Notes under the pieces: generated by a model
Told to the model about the DNA's origin: nothing
Seen by the model: the letters and a program-made list of their open reading frames with translations, nothing else
Databases searched by the model: none
Position numbers and translations under genes: made by a program
Part shown: in pieces, positions 1 through 9,841 of the stretch
How the letters are laid out: the number at the start of each line of letters is the position of its first letter
Position numbering within the stretch: position 1 is the stretch's first letter
NCBI RefSeq assembly: GCF_017352135.1
Contig: NZ_CP071454.1
Span: 4,179,001 to 4,243,000 of the forward strand
Source of the DNA: Rhizobium lentis
GTDB taxonomy: Bacteria > Pseudomonadota > Alphaproteobacteria > Rhizobiales > Rhizobiaceae
DNA length: 64,000 nt
Direction: 5' to 3'

Positions 1-540
1 GAGCGCATTTCCCGGGTCGTCCCGGCGACGATCAGTTCCACCGTCATGGGCATGACGCTGATCGCGATCGGCGAAGGCATCGTGCTCGGAGTGGCTTACT
101 GGATCGCCGGCGTGCCGTCACCGGTCACCCTCGGCGTGCTCACCGGCGTGATGGCGCTGATACCGGGCGGTGCGCCGCTCTCGTTCACGCTGGTCTCGAT
201 CTATCTCCTGGCGAGCGGCTCGCACGTCGCCGGCGTCGGTCTTTTCGTCTGGGGCACGGTCGAACTCTTCATCGTCGACAAGACGCTGCGGCCGAAACTT
301 GTCGGCGGTCCGATCAAGCTGCCCTTCCTGCCGACCTTTTTCGGCCTCGTCGGCGGCGTCAAGACGATGGGTTTCCTCGGCCTCTTCATCGGTCCGGTGC
401 TGATGGCGCTGATCGTCGCCATCTGGCGCGAATGGATCCATGAGGCCCGCAGCGCCGAGACCAGCGACGGGGTGCCGCAAATCGTCATCGACGAACAGGC
501 TCCGCCATCCAAACCAATCCCCCGCGTCGCCGAGGGCTGA
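1..540 (+). CDS. AI-2E family transporter, C-terminal part (5' end outside window)
   Basis: The reading frame is open from base 1 and ends at a TGA at 538-540, so about 179 C-terminal residues are present. It has several hydrophobic stretches with the glycine/proline-rich segments typical of the PerM/YdiK/AI-2E family (for example PSPVTLGVLTGVMALIPGG and FLGLFIGPVLMALIVAIW), then a hydrophilic tail of about 30 residues. Family members are inner-membrane proteins with about eight helices; substrates differ and cannot be told from this fragment. The family call is fairly secure, the substrate is not. Confidence 0.8.
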   Translation, partial: ERISRVVPATISSTVMGMTLIAIGEGIVLGVAYWIAGVPSPVTLGVLTGVMALIPGGAPLSFTLVSIYLLASGSHVAGVGLFVWGTVELFIVDKTLRPKLVGGPIKLPFLPTFFGLVGGVKTMGFLGLFIGPVLMALIVAIWREWIHEARSAETSDGVPQIVIDEQAPPSKPIPRVAEG

Positions 541-556
541 AAGGCTTCGCTGGCTG

Positions 557-1015
557 TTATCCCAGTTGCTTTTCCATGAACAGGCTGAGCGGATCCGGCA
601 GATAGCTGCCAAAGGGCTCGATCTCCCGATATCCGTATTTGCGATAGAGAGCGATCGCCTCGGGTTGATAGATGCCGGTCTCGAGCCGGATCGCCGTCAG
701 CCGCTTTTCCCTTGCGATTGCCTCCAGCGCATTCATCAGACCGCTGGCGATCCTCAGTCCCCTCGCCTGCGGGTCGACGAACATGCGTTTGATCTCCGCC
801 GTGCCGTCGCCGGCCTCGAGCAGCGCGCAGCACCCGACGATTGCCCCATCATTGCGCGCGACGAGGAAGCTCACCGAAGGCTTTTCCAGCGAGGCGAGGT
901 CGACAAGATGGTTACTCTCCGCGGGATAGAGCGACCCTGCATAGGCATCGGAGAGATCGAGGAGGCGCATGACGCCCTCCTGACGTGGCGACTCCCGCGC
1001 GATGGTGACGGACAT
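557..1015 (-). CDS. GNAT family N-acetyltransferase
   Basis: The 152-residue protein (start taken at MSVTIAR; an in-frame ATG nine codons upstream is possible) has the GNAT core. A beta strand ending MFVDPQARGLRIA supplies the acetyl-CoA pyrophosphate-binding loop, and the C-terminal ALYRKYGYREIEPF is the usual motif B. Such enzymes move an acetyl group from acetyl-CoA to an amine; the acceptor is unknown. It is convergent with the preceding transporter and stands alone, with no operon partner to suggest a substrate. Confidence 0.82.
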   Translation of the reverse strand: MSVTIARESPRQEGVMRLLDLSDAYAGSLYPAESNHLVDLASLEKPSVSFLVARNDGAIVGCCALLEAGDGTAEIKRMFVDPQARGLRIASGLMNALEAIAREKRLTAIRLETGIYQPEAIALYRKYGYREIEPFGSYLPDPLSLFMEKQLG

Positions 1016-1142
1016 CTTGGCTCCGGATCTTGCGTGACGCAATTTTTGCCTGACATGACGAAGAGTTAATACCCTTGCCTTGTTTCGGTTGGAATTGCAC
1101 CGTCTAAGGCGATATCAGGTTCAATAACCAAGGAAGCAGAAT

Positions 1143-1565
1143 ATGCAAGCGGTGCTCATCGCGATGACCATTCTCGGTTGCGACGATTCCGTCAACCAGT
1201 GCAGATATGTCGCGACGGTCGACAAACGCTGGGAAACCGTTGCCGCTTGCGATGCCGACGCCGAACGCCGGCTCAAAGCCTATGCCAATGTGAGCTATCC
1301 CTCAGTGATCGCGGTCTGCGAGGCGCCGAAAGCACTCGCAGCAGAACCGCCGAAACCGGCCCCTCTGCCTGCCGCTACAGCTGAGACCGCTCCTGTCGCT
1401 CGCGCAGAAGAACCGCTCGGAAGGCTTGCCGGCTTCGCTGAAAACATAGCCAGCCAGGTCCGTGCCCATCTCCCATCGGGCAAAGACGTCAAGGAGACGC
1501 TTTCCAAACCCGTGCATTTCGTATCCGACAGCTATTCCTGGGTGGTGACGCGGCTGAACGATTAA
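1143..1565 (+). CDS. Hypothetical protein, 140 aa
   Basis: This small protein has four cysteines in its N-terminal third, an Ala/Pro-rich linker around residues 60-90 and an amphipathic C-terminus. AAGGAAG about eight bases upstream supports the ATG. The first dozen residues are mildly hydrophobic but do not make a convincing signal peptide. I recognise no family. Its stop overlaps the stop of the convergent DUF2336 gene by four bases. Confidence 0.6.
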   Translation: MQAVLIAMTILGCDDSVNQCRYVATVDKRWETVAACDADAERRLKAYANVSYPSVIAVCEAPKALAAEPPKPAPLPAATAETAPVARAEEPLGRLAGFAENIASQVRAHLPSGKDVKETLSKPVHFVSDSYSWVVTRLND

Positions 1566-2689
1566 GCAGCCGCAAGCGCTGCATAGACGCGGGCCGATTG
1601 ACGCTGTTCGGCGACCCCAAGCTTTTCCACCATATCAAGCAATTCACCGACCGCACCGTGGGAGTCGTGGCGGCGGAATTTTTCGAGAAGGCGGCCGCAG
1701 ATATTGCCGAGCACGCTGCCTGGGGCTCTTCTGGCGCAATCCCGCCAGAGCAGGGTCGCTTCGACGAAGATGACGCTGATATCCCTCGGCAGGCCGGCGG
1801 ATTCATAAAGGGCGCGCACCGCGTGCATGCGTCCGGTCGCCAGAATCGAACGCACCCGGCGCTCGCCGCAGCCCGTCAAATCAACGATCGCGGCAGCGAA
1901 GAAATCCACCTTGCCGGCACAGAGCGCATGCATGAGGAAGCACGGTGTCAGCCGGCCGTTGAGACGCAGGTGTTCGACGAGGTCGGGTATTTCACGAGGC
2001 GCGATGTCGCCGGCGATCGAAACAATGGCTGCCTCGGTTGCTTCGCGGCTGATGCGCTGGAGCCGCTGCAGGCCGATCGCCGCCTGCGCCAGCGGCAGGC
2101 CGACGAGCGCATTGCTGACATGCTGGGTGAGCAGCTGACGGGCATCGGCTGGAAGATCGCTGCGATCTAGCAGCAGGTTGCGGATGTCGCAGCTGTCGCC
2201 GAGCCTCTCAGCGATGCGTTTCAGCGATTGCGTCGAGATTGCCGCGCCGTCGTTTTCGAGCAGGCAGAGCACTTCTTCCTCGTCGCCGACTTCCGCAAGG
2301 GCAGCAGAGACCGGGCGCGTGACATGGGCTCTCGCTGCGATCAGCATGCGGGTGGCGCCATTGCCGCGCGCGGCAAGATCGACGAGATCGGTATCGCTCA
2401 AAAGCGGTGAACAGGTAACGGCGTGGCAGGCGACTTCGGGCTGGTCCTCAGCGAGCGAAAGGATCAAGCTGCGCGGCGCATCGGGCGACCAGGCGATTGC
2501 CTCGGCAAGCGCGAGACGCACGCGCGGCGATGGGTCGTCGAGAAGGAAGGTCATCGCCATCTCGGCTGCCTTCCGCTCGTCTTCGGACATCTCGGACTGC
2601 AGATAGGCTCGCCCGAGCGCATTCGCGGCCCGAGCCCGGTCGCCGGTCTTGGCAGTTTCGATCCAACGAAGGAAAGCTTCTACGATCAC
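1562..2689 (-). CDS. DUF2336 domain-containing protein
   Basis: The protein is alpha-helical and repeat-like, with HEAT-like Leu/Ala/Arg patterns (RVRLALAEAIAWSPDAP, ILSLAEDQPEVACHAV), typical of the alphaproteobacterial DUF2336 family. The function is unknown; a scaffold or protein-binding role is only inferred from the solenoid pattern. I prefer the GTG at 2689, giving VIVEAFLRWIETA at the N-terminus; an in-frame ATG at 2734 would add 15 arginine-rich residues. It is monocistronic, with no signal peptide or membrane segment. Confidence 0.72.
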   Translation of the reverse strand: MIVEAFLRWIETAKTGDRARAANALGRAYLQSEMSEDERKAAEMAMTFLLDDPSPRVRLALAEAIAWSPDAPRSLILSLAEDQPEVACHAVTCSPLLSDTDLVDLAARGNGATRMLIAARAHVTRPVSAALAEVGDEEEVLCLLENDGAAISTQSLKRIAERLGDSCDIRNLLLDRSDLPADARQLLTQHVSNALVGLPLAQAAIGLQRLQRISREATEAAIVSIAGDIAPREIPDLVEHLRLNGRLTPCFLMHALCAGKVDFFAAAIVDLTGCGERRVRSILATGRMHAVRALYESAGLPRDISVIFVEATLLWRDCARRAPGSVLGNICGRLLEKFRRHDSHGAVGELLDMVEKLGVAEQRQSARVYAALAAA

Positions 2690-2805
2690 GCGACGCCTCA
2701 GCACCTGAACGCGATTCCTTCGCGTTCCATTCAATGATGAGACCGTAACGGCAAAAGGTTTAAGATTGGTTCACCATATTTCTTAAGCCTTTGTATGCCT
2801 TGCGC

Positions 2806-3423
2806 TCAGACCTCCGCCTTCGGTACCTGCGGCCGGAACATCTCGAAAACATCGCTGCCTTCGCTGTAATCCATGTAGCCCATGCGCGCGACAGGCCGGG
2901 CAATCGACATGTCGAGCCGGCCGTCCCTGACGATCGCCTCGTCGATGCGGATGCCGACCACTTCGCCGAAGACAAGGACGTTTTCAGACGGCGCGCCCGA
3001 CAGCGTCTTCGGCTCGATGATTTCGGTCACCTGGCATTCGAGAACGGCGAAAGCCTCACCGACATAAGGCGCGTCGATCAGTTCCGCCTGCTTCGGCGTC
3101 AGGCCGGCGAAGTCGAATTCGCTGTCTCCATAGGCCAGCGTTGCCGAGGAGAGGTTCATCTTCTCGGCGAGATCACGGCTGACGAAATTGCAGGTGAAGA
3201 CGCCGGTCTCCGCTGCATTGCGCTGGCTGTGTTTGCGCCCGGCGGAAGAAAACATCACCAGCTTCGGCCGGTCGGCGACGGCGTTGAAAAAGGAATAGGG
3301 CGCAAGATTGATCGAACCGTCCCTGCCCTTGCTGCCGATCCAGCCGATCGGCCGCGGCGAGACGATCGCCTTGAAGGGATCATGCGCAAGCCCGTGCCGG
3401 TTGCTGTCGGTGGTGTAGAACAT
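2806..3423 (-). CDS. Flavin reductase family protein
   Basis: This 205-residue protein has the FMN-binding split-barrel signature of the flavin reductase-like family: DPFKAIVSPRPIGWIGSKG near the N-terminus, then NLAPYSFFNAVADRPKLVMFSS. Such proteins bind FMN and often supply reduced flavin or act as small FMN oxidoreductases. Its ATG overlaps the TGA of the upstream nitroreductase gene by one base (TGATG), so the two are translationally coupled and probably work on related flavin chemistry. Confidence 0.85.
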   Translation of the reverse strand: MFYTTDSNRHGLAHDPFKAIVSPRPIGWIGSKGRDGSINLAPYSFFNAVADRPKLVMFSSAGRKHSQRNAAETGVFTCNFVSRDLAEKMNLSSATLAYGDSEFDFAGLTPKQAELIDAPYVGEAFAVLECQVTEIIEPKTLSGAPSENVLVFGEVVGIRIDEAIVRDGRLDMSIARPVARMGYMDYSEGSDVFEMFRPQVPKAEV

Positions 3424-4007
3424 CAATCCTCTCCCCCGACCCACGTTACCGTCTCAGCAAGCTCCGGCCGCGGCCGCTCGATCACCGGGAATGTGGTGGA
3501 TCCGATATGGATAAAGCCCGCCACTTTCTCGCCGCGTTCGATACCGAGCAGCGGATAGGCGCGTTCGTCATAGGCGAACCATTCCGTCAGCCAGTTGGCG
3601 ACGTAACCGTGGGCATTGGCGGCGAGCATGACGTTAAGGCAGAGCGCGCCGGCCGACATCAGCTGCTCCCATTCCGGGATCTTGATATGCGGTCCCGCCT
3701 TGCTGACCACGGCGACGACCACGGGCGCGCGGGTGAAACGGGTGCGCTCGACCTGGATCATCTCTTCGGAGAGCTCGGGGTTCTTTTCCAGCGCGAGCTT
3801 GAGAAGTTCTTCGCCGAGTCGGGCGCGCTGCTGGCCGCGATAGACGATGAAGCGCCAGGGCGCGATCTTGCCGTGATCGGGAACACGCGAGGCAAGACGC
3901 AGGATCTCCTCGATTTCCGCCTTCTCGGGGCCGGGTTCACACATCTGAAAGGCGGGGATGGAACGGCGCACAGCGAGGTAGTCGATCAGTTTGATATCGG
4001 ATTTCAT
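3423..4007 (-). CDS. Nitroreductase family protein
   Basis: The 194-residue protein has the compact nitroreductase fold of the YdjA/RutE-like group. It opens with a VRRSIPAF motif that contacts the FMN phosphate, followed by [20 protein letters not shown] and the later [18 protein letters not shown] helix. Members use FMN and NAD(P)H to reduce nitro groups, quinones or related acceptors in the cytoplasm; the natural substrate is unknown. It is the first gene of a two-gene operon with the downstream flavin reductase. Confidence 0.86.
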   Translation of the reverse strand: MKSDIKLIDYLAVRRSIPAFQMCEPGPEKAEIEEILRLASRVPDHGKIAPWRFIVYRGQQRARLGEELLKLALEKNPELSEEMIQVERTRFTRAPVVVAVVSKAGPHIKIPEWEQLMSAGALCLNVMLAANAHGYVANWLTEWFAYDERAYPLLGIERGEKVAGFIHIGSTTFPVIERPRPELAETVTWVGGED

Positions 4008-4119
4008 GCGGGGAAGCTTTCATTTTTATGCTGCTGCAAAGCGTGGGTCTTGAATTTGCCATCGCGTTGGTCTTGAAGTGGCCTTTGCGATTTCAGAAGT
4101 CAATCGGTTCACGAAACAG

Positions 4120-5217
4120 ATGTTTGGCATTTCGCCTTTTGCACGCATCGGCCTTGCCGTCGCCCTGATGGTGGTGACGCCGCTTGGCGCCGGCGCGCAG
4201 GATGCCTTCAAGGATTTCAAGCAGCTCGACTCGACGTCGAAGATGCCGAAACTCAATGCCTTCATCGCGCCCGGGACCGTGCCCGAAGGCACCAAGCTGC
4301 GCGATGTTACGATGGAAGCCAAGTTGACGGCCGATGGCACGCCGGTCGAGGACGGCCTGTCCTGGTATGTCTTCAGTCCGATCGCCGGAGCCGACGGCAA
4401 GCTGCCGCTGATCGCCAGCGCCAAGGGCGGCCCGGCCGCCTTCCAGCTGGCTCCGGGCGATTATTTCGTCAATGTCTCTTTCGGCCGCGCCGGCGTCACC
4501 AAGAAGCTGACCGTGCCTGCCGACGGTGATGTCGACAGGCAGGTGATGGTGCTCGACGCCGGCGGCCTGCTGCTCAATGCCGTCTCCGGCGCCGATGCCC
4601 GTATCCGCCCCGACCAGCTGAGCTTCTCGATCTATTCCTCTGAAGTGCGCGAGGATGGCGAACGCGGCCTGGTCGTGGCCGATGTCTCGCCGAACACCGT
4701 CGTGCGCCTTAATGCCGGCACCTATCACATCGTTTCCGAATATGGCAGCGTCAACGCCGTCATCCGCGCCGATATCCAGGTCGAGGCCGGCAAGCTGACG
4801 GAAGCGACGATCCAGCACCGCGCCGCCCAGATCACCTTCAAGCTGGTCTCGGAAACCGGCGGCGAGGCGATCGCCGATACGGCCTGGTCGATCCTGACGG
4901 CCGCCGGCGACAGCGTCGGCGAAAGCGTCAGCGCCTTTCCGACCATGGTCCTTGCCGAAGGCGAATATTCCGCCGTCGCCCGCAACAAGGATAAGATCTA
5001 TCAGCGTGATTTCACCGTTGTCGCCGGCAGGAATACCGATGTCGAGGTTCTGATGAAGGATCAGCAGCCGCAGCAGCCGGTAAGCGCAGCCCGCACGGTA
5101 CAACAAGTGCCGGCCGGCACGCCGCCACCACCGGGCGAGCAGTCGGCCCCGGCAGAGCCGCTGCCCTCCTACGAACAGCTCGTGCCGCAGGGCGGCGACG
5201 GCGCCAGCCTCGACTGA
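4120..5217 (+). CDS. Exported protein of unknown function
   Basis: The 365-residue protein starts at MFGISPFARIGLAVALMVV, with a signal peptide cut near AGAQD. A GTG at 4078 would add 14 residues and cannot be excluded. The mature part is rich in beta strands and repeats a pattern of short Ig/carboxypeptidase-regulatory-like modules (KLTADGTPVEDGLSWYVFSP, and later KLVSETGGEAIADTAWSIL). A Pro/Gln/Ala-rich tail of about 45 residues follows. I do not know the function. It is convergent with the acyltransferase gene, with no gap between the stops. Confidence 0.7.
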   Translation: MFGISPFARIGLAVALMVVTPLGAGAQDAFKDFKQLDSTSKMPKLNAFIAPGTVPEGTKLRDVTMEAKLTADGTPVEDGLSWYVFSPIAGADGKLPLIASAKGGPAAFQLAPGDYFVNVSFGRAGVTKKLTVPADGDVDRQVMVLDAGGLLLNAVSGADARIRPDQLSFSIYSSEVREDGERGLVVADVSPNTVVRLNAGTYHIVSEYGSVNAVIRADIQVEAGKLTEATIQHRAAQITFKLVSETGGEAIADTAWSILTAAGDSVGESVSAFPTMVLAEGEYSAVARNKDKIYQRDFTVVAGRNTDVEVLMKDQQPQQPVSAARTVQQVPAGTPPPPGEQSAPAEPLPSYEQLVPQGGDGASLD

Positions 5218-6078
5218 TCACCGCCAGCGGTTCCGACCCATCCGGAACGTCCCGGCCGCGTCCGTCGGCGGCAGCGCCATCGAAAAGACTGCCTCATGGA
5301 GACGCGCCAGAAGATCCCTGCGATCACCGCCATCGCTCAGCGACTCCCAGCTCAGCACCTGGCCGACATGCGCCGTCATCGTACTGCCGGACAGCCGGCG
5401 GAATTCGCGGATCAGGAGCGCCAGCCGCAGGGTCATCGACACACGGCTCGCCAAATGGAACAGCCGGCCGTTCTGGCCCTCGAAATAGACCGGCAGCACG
5501 CTTGCCCGCGTCGCCTGGATGAGTTTTGCCGGAAACATCTTCCAAGGCAGGTCCTCGGCGCGGCCGAAGCCTCTCCTGGCCGTCGCCACGCCGCCGGCCG
5601 GAAAGACAATGATGGTGGTGCCTTCCCGGAGCAGCCGCACCGCCTCGTTCCGGCTCCTCATGTTCATCGCCGCCGCTTGTCTGCTTTCCTCGAAGGAGAT
5701 CGGCAGCGAATAGGCTTCCATCTCCGGTACTTTCAGGAGGTCGTTGTGGATCAGCACCTTGAAGGGCCGCCCGAGCTGTTCGGCAAGCGCCAGCACCGCC
5801 ACGCCGTCACCGATGCCGAACGGGTGGTTGGCGACGACGACGATCGGCTCGGCGGGAACGAGCTGGAGCGGCCAGTTACCCCTGACGTCGAGTTCGACAT
5901 CGATGAGTTCTAGCAGCCTGCCGAACACGCGATCGCTCTTGCCGATGATGTCGCTGCGCCAGATGTCGTAGAGCCTGACATAGTGGTCACGGCCCGAAAG
6001 TCCCTCGATCGAGCGGATCAGCCAGCGCTTCAGGCGCGGGTCTGCGTCATTGGCATAGGATAATTCTTTGAAGCGCAA
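5218..6078 (-). CDS. Lysophospholipid acyltransferase family protein (PlsC-like)
   Basis: The 286-residue protein carries the acyltransferase block NHPFGIGDG, an HX5D variant seen in the haemolysin/OlsA-like branch, and a FPAGGVATARRGFGRAEDLPW block that binds the phosphoryl group. It probably transfers an acyl chain to a lysolipid at the inner membrane; glycerolipid and ornithine-lipid substrates are both possible. It lies downstream of thrS on the same strand with about 106 bases between them, including a stable hairpin. Confidence 0.8.
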   Translation of the reverse strand: MRFKELSYANDADPRLKRWLIRSIEGLSGRDHYVRLYDIWRSDIIGKSDRVFGRLLELIDVELDVRGNWPLQLVPAEPIVVVANHPFGIGDGVAVLALAEQLGRPFKVLIHNDLLKVPEMEAYSLPISFEESRQAAAMNMRSRNEAVRLLREGTTIIVFPAGGVATARRGFGRAEDLPWKMFPAKLIQATRASVLPVYFEGQNGRLFHLASRVSMTLRLALLIREFRRLSGSTMTAHVGQVLSWESLSDGGDRRDLLARLHEAVFSMALPPTDAAGTFRMGRNRWR

Positions 6079-6143
6079 TCCGGCATCGGGATGAACCCCG
6101 CTCCCCGTTTGCGACGAGAATATTGCGGCTTCATATCAGATTT

Positions 6144-6171
6144 CCGACAGCGCCAGGTTCGGCGCTGTCGG
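6144..6171 (-). terminator. Stable hairpin downstream of thrS
   Basis: Eleven-base arms CCGACAGCGCC (6144-6154) and GGCGCTGTCGG (6161-6171) enclose a six-base loop, 14 bases past the thrS stop. No U-tract follows on the minus strand, so it may be a weak terminator or an mRNA-stabilising stem. Confidence 0.5.
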
Positions 6172-6184
6172 ATCCAGGCGGATT

Positions 6185-8191
6185 TCAGGCCGCCCTGGCT
6201 TTCTTTGCTTCGGCCTTGCGACGCACGTCCGGCGGTGTCGCCTCGAGGGCCAGGCTCTCGACCGCAGCGTCGAGTCCCATCGACACCTGGTCCTGGCTGC
6301 CGAGGCGGCGGATGTTGACCGTGCGTTCCTCGGCCTCCTTCCTGCCGCAGACGATGATCACGGGCACCTTGGTGACCGAATGTTCGCGGATCTTGTAGTT
6401 GATCTTCTCGTTGCGGAAGTCGGTCTCGACGTTGAGACCGGCCTCGCGTAGCGCCTCGGCCACTTCAAGCCCGTAGGCATCGGCTTCCGACGTGATCGTT
6501 GCGACCACCACCTGCAGCGGCGATACCCAGAGCGGCATATGGCCGGCGAAGTTCTCGATCAGGATGCCGAGGAAGCGCTCCATCGAGCCGCAGATGGCGC
6601 GGTGAATCATCACCGGCTGCGTCTTTTCGGAGTTGCTGTCGATATAGAAGGCGCCGAAGCGTTCCGGCAGGTTGAAGTCGACCTGCGTCGTGCCGCACTG
6701 CCATTCGCGGCCGATCGCATCCTTCAGCGTATATTCGAACTTCGGACCGTAGAAAGCGCCCTCGCCCGGCAGGATGCCGGTCTTGATGCGGCCCTCGGAC
6801 TGCGCCTCGATCGTCTTCAGCACGTCGGTCATGACGGCTTCGGCACGATCCCAGAGCGCGTCGGAACCGACGCGTTTTTCCGGGCGGGTGGAAAGCTTGA
6901 CGACGATTTCCTTGAAGCCGAAGTCTTCGTAGACCGAGAGGATCAGATCGTTGATCTTCAGGCATTCGGCGGCCATCTGCTCGTCGGTGCAGAAGATATG
7001 CGCGTCGTCCTGCGTGAAACCGCGCACGCGCATCAAGCCGTGCAGCGCACCCGAAGGCTCGTAGCGATGCACCAGGCCGAATTCGGCCAGGCGGATCGGC
7101 AGCTCGCGATAGGACTTCAGGCCGTGCTTGAAGATCTGCACATGGCCGGGGCAGTTCATCGGCTTCAGCGCGAAGACGCGATTATCCGCTTCCTTGTCGT
7201 CGGGATGCGTCATCGCATGCGCCGATTTCACGGCGAACATGTTTTCCTGATACCAGCCCCAGTGCCCCGAGGTCTCCCAGAGCGCAGTGTCGAGCACCTG
7301 CGGTGCGTTGACTTCCTGATAGTCGGCGGCAAGACGGCGGCGCATATAGGCGACGAGCGTCTGGAAGATGCGCCAGCCCTTGCCGTGCCAGAAGACGACG
7401 CCCGGGCCTTCTTCCTGGAAATGGAACAGGTCCATTTCGCGGCCGAGCTTGCGATGATCGCGCTTTTCGGCTTCCGCCAGCACGTGCAGGTAATTGTCGA
7501 GATCGGCCTGGTCAGCCCATGCCGTGCCATAGATGCGCGACAGCATGGCATTGTTGCTGTCGCCGCGCCAATAGGCGCCGGCGACTTTCATCAGCTTGAA
7601 GGCGGTGCCGACCTGACCGGTGGAGGCCATATGCGGGCCGCGGCAGAGGTCGAACCAGTCGCCCTGATGATAGATCTTCAGGTCCTGCCCTGCCGGGATC
7701 GCGTCGACGAGCTCGACCTTGTACTGCTCGCCCTTGGCGGCAAAGACTTCCCTGGCCTTCTCGCGCGACCAGACCTGCTTGGTGAAGGGCGCGTTGCGGG
7801 CAATGATTTCCCGCATCTTCTTTTCGATCTTCGGCAGATCGTCGGGCGTGAAGGGCTCGTTCTTGGCGAAGTCGTAGTAAAAGCCGTTTTCGATTACCGG
7901 CCCGATCGTCACCTGAGTGCCGGGCCAGAGTTCCTGCACGGCCTCGGCCATCACATGCGCAGCGTCATGCCGGATGAGCTCCAGCGCGCGCGGGTCCTTG
8001 CGCGTCACAATCTCGATCTTGCCGTCGGTGACGGCATCGGACAGGTCCTGCACGGCGCCGTCAAGCGCAATGGCGACGGCGCTCTTGGCGAGCGACTTGG
8101 AAATGGATTCGGCGACATCCTTGCCCGTTGCGCCGGCCGGGAAGCTGCGCACGGAACCATCAGGAAATGTCAGGGAAACAGATTGGGACAT
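6185..8191 (-). CDS. thrS: Threonine--tRNA ligase
   Basis: The 668-residue protein has the full bacterial ThrRS architecture. An N-terminal TGS domain ([20 protein letters not shown]) is followed by the second additional domain that edits Ser-tRNA(Thr) ([19 protein letters not shown]). The class II core has the zinc-binding cysteine in [10 protein letters not shown] and motif 2 around [21 protein letters not shown], and an anticodon-binding domain ends the protein. It charges tRNA(Thr) in the cytoplasm. It is transcribed alone after a 123-base gap; no T-box-like leader is seen, as expected for this phylum. Confidence 0.97.
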   Translation of the reverse strand: MSQSVSLTFPDGSVRSFPAGATGKDVAESISKSLAKSAVAIALDGAVQDLSDAVTDGKIEIVTRKDPRALELIRHDAAHVMAEAVQELWPGTQVTIGPVIENGFYYDFAKNEPFTPDDLPKIEKKMREIIARNAPFTKQVWSREKAREVFAAKGEQYKVELVDAIPAGQDLKIYHQGDWFDLCRGPHMASTGQVGTAFKLMKVAGAYWRGDSNNAMLSRIYGTAWADQADLDNYLHVLAEAEKRDHRKLGREMDLFHFQEEGPGVVFWHGKGWRIFQTLVAYMRRRLAADYQEVNAPQVLDTALWETSGHWGWYQENMFAVKSAHAMTHPDDKEADNRVFALKPMNCPGHVQIFKHGLKSYRELPIRLAEFGLVHRYEPSGALHGLMRVRGFTQDDAHIFCTDEQMAAECLKINDLILSVYEDFGFKEIVVKLSTRPEKRVGSDALWDRAEAVMTDVLKTIEAQSEGRIKTGILPGEGAFYGPKFEYTLKDAIGREWQCGTTQVDFNLPERFGAFYIDSNSEKTQPVMIHRAICGSMERFLGILIENFAGHMPLWVSPLQVVVATITSEADAYGLEVAEALREAGLNVETDFRNEKINYKIREHSVTKVPVIIVCGRKEAEERTVNIRRLGSQDQVSMGLDAAVESLALEATPPDVRRKAEAKKARAA

Positions 8192-8314
8192 CGAAATTCT
8201 CCTTGTCCAGTCCCGCCAACGAATGCGGGTGGTTGCAACGACAGCGCCTCCATTGCCTGGATACGCTGGCCGCCTGATACCCAGATTTCGCCCGAGAGTA
8301 AAGAAGGAGCCGGC

Positions 8315-8842
8315 CTACATGATCATCTGAGCGAGGCCGCAGACCGTGTTCCAGTTGCGCATCGTACCGATGCCTATCCGCTTGGTCGTCAGCGCCGAAA
8401 GCAGTTTCGACTGGCTCGGTTTGCCGGCGAAATCGATCCAGAGATCGCCGCCGACGATGGCGATGCGTTGCCCTTCCGTCATCAGCGGCTTCAATGCCTC
8501 CACCTTCTGCGGGTCGACCGGCAGGCGCATCACCCGGACGATTACCTGATCACCGCTGCCGTCCCTGAAGGGATTGGTGCTGCAAAGCGCCATCCAGGTG
8601 CAGTCGCTGCGCACGATGATATCGACATGTTTGCCGAACTTCTGTTCGAAGCCCTCTTCCAGCGCGACCTCGAGTTCATGCGGGCGCAGTTCGTCAGCTT
8701 CGAAAACGAGATTGCCTGTTGAAACCAGCGTGCGCGGTTCGCGATAGCCGAGCTCTGTCGCAAGCGCGCGCAAGTCTTCCATGATCACCCGGCGGTCGGG
8801 CGTGAGGACGATGCTGTGCAGGAGGGCAATAAAGGTGCTCAT
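8315..8842 (-). CDS. DUF1697 domain-containing protein
   Basis: The 175-residue protein starts at MSTFIALLHSIVLTPDRRVIM, with the family pattern of a short N-terminal strand, then LVSTGNLVFEAD and later IGTMRNWNTV near the C-terminus. DUF1697 proteins are widespread, small and cytoplasmic with unknown function. An ATG 25 codons upstream is in frame but would add an arginine-rich tail not typical of the family. The gene precedes thrS on the same strand. Confidence 0.82.
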   Translation of the reverse strand: MSTFIALLHSIVLTPDRRVIMEDLRALATELGYREPRTLVSTGNLVFEADELRPHELEVALEEGFEQKFGKHVDIIVRSDCTWMALCSTNPFRDGSGDQVIVRVMRLPVDPQKVEALKPLMTEGQRIAIVGGDLWIDFAGKPSQSKLLSALTTKRIGIGTMRNWNTVCGLAQMIM

Positions 8843-8888
8843 GGCCGCCAGAAGTCCTCTCCTCCATCGCTTGATATCGTCATCGCAC

Positions 8889-9293
8889 TTACGCTCTCTT
8901 GCGTCCGAGGGATACATAGCGCCACGGTGCCCACCAGCGGAAGCCGTCGCCGAGCATTTCCGGAACCGGGTCGAGGCCGCTGGTTCCGCCCGGGCCGCAG
9001 CGACCGACGCGAAACAGCGTCATCCAGCCGCCGGCCCAGAGACCGTGGCGGGCGATCGACTCGTAACCATATTCGGAGCAGGTCGGGATATGGCGGCAGG
9101 AATTGCCGACAAAGCCGGACAACGTCAACTGATAGAGGCGGATTAGCCCCATGCCGAACAGGCGGTCAGGGGTCTTGCGGAACGGCCCGGAATAGTTGCG
9201 GGAGTAGGATGCGGTCTTTTCGCGCCGCGGGCTGGATGCGGCCGCGCCGCCGTCATCCTCATCGTCAGCCTGCCGGACGCAGAACTCGCACAT
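8889..9293 (-). CDS. yidD: Membrane protein insertion efficiency factor YidD
   Basis: The 134-residue protein contains the conserved core LIRLYQLTLSGFVGNSCRH followed by IPTCSEYGYESIARHG, with paired cysteines, and GGTSGLDPVP. YidD sits at the inner membrane and helps YidC-dependent insertion of membrane proteins. It has an N-terminal extension of about 45 hydrophilic residues with CxxC, compared with about 85 residues for the E. coli protein. It lies five bases downstream of the IscU-like gene and is probably cotranscribed. Confidence 0.93.
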   Translation of the reverse strand: MCEFCVRQADDEDDGGAAASSPRREKTASYSRNYSGPFRKTPDRLFGMGLIRLYQLTLSGFVGNSCRHIPTCSEYGYESIARHGLWAGGWMTLFRVGRCGPGGTSGLDPVPEMLGDGFRWWAPWRYVSLGRKRA

Positions 9294-9298
9294 GTCAG

Positions 9299-9745
9299 TT
9301 ACGCCTCGACAACTTCCGCCCGTTTCGCCTCGATCTGCCCGAGCGCATCGACGACCGCGTCGAAGGTCAGCATCGTCGAAGCGTGACGGGCCTTGTAATC
9401 CCGCACGGGCAACAGGTAACGCATGTCCTCGAACCGTCCGGTGGGCCCGGCCCCGTCCGCCTTCAGCATGGCGAGCATGTCGAGGCGCGCCTGCCGCAAT
9501 TCACCCGACGTGGCGCCAATGACATGGCGGGCCATGATCGAGGACGAGGCCTGACCGAGTGCACAGGCCTTCACGTCATGGGAAAAAGCCGTGACGATAT
9601 CGCCATCCATCTTCAGCCAGATCCGAACCTTGGAGCCGCAAAGCTTGGAATGCGCCTGGGCGGTAGCATCGGCATCATCAAGCGTGCCCGTCAACGGAAT
9701 ATTGCCGGCGAATTCGAGGATTTTGCTGTTGTAGATGTCGTCCAT
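9299..9745 (-). CDS. Iron-sulfur cluster assembly scaffold protein (IscU/NifU N-like)
   Basis: The 148-residue protein starts at MDDIYNSKILEFAGNIP. It has the U-type scaffold pattern, with cysteines at SKLCGSKVRIW and DVKACALGQASSSIMA. The third ligand position near the C-terminus (MRYLLPVRDYKARHAST) has no cysteine, so it differs from canonical IscU. It may act as a scaffold or carrier for Fe-S cluster building. The main suf genes lie about 52 kb away in this window. It is followed closely by yidD. Confidence 0.85.
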   Translation of the reverse strand: MDDIYNSKILEFAGNIPLTGTLDDADATAQAHSKLCGSKVRIWLKMDGDIVTAFSHDVKACALGQASSSIMARHVIGATSGELRQARLDMLAMLKADGAGPTGRFEDMRYLLPVRDYKARHASTMLTFDAVVDALGQIEAKRAEVVEA

Positions 9746-9841
9746 GCTGGATTTCCGCTCCAAAATCGCTGCGGATCGGCCTCCCTAAGGGCTGTTATTG
9801 TTATTGAAACAAAAAACACACCGTGTCGCCCGAGGATACTT

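Noticed and set aside
118..612. Long minus-strand ORF opposite the AI-2E transporter, and similar long ORFs antisense to thrS, gcvP, pccA and sdaA
   Set aside because: They are frame shadows of high-GC genes: Arg/Gly/Asp-rich, without family motifs or ribosome sites.
6185..8314. T-box leader for thrS
   Set aside because: No specifier-loop or antiterminator pattern in the 123-base leader, and T-boxes are not expected in this phylum.
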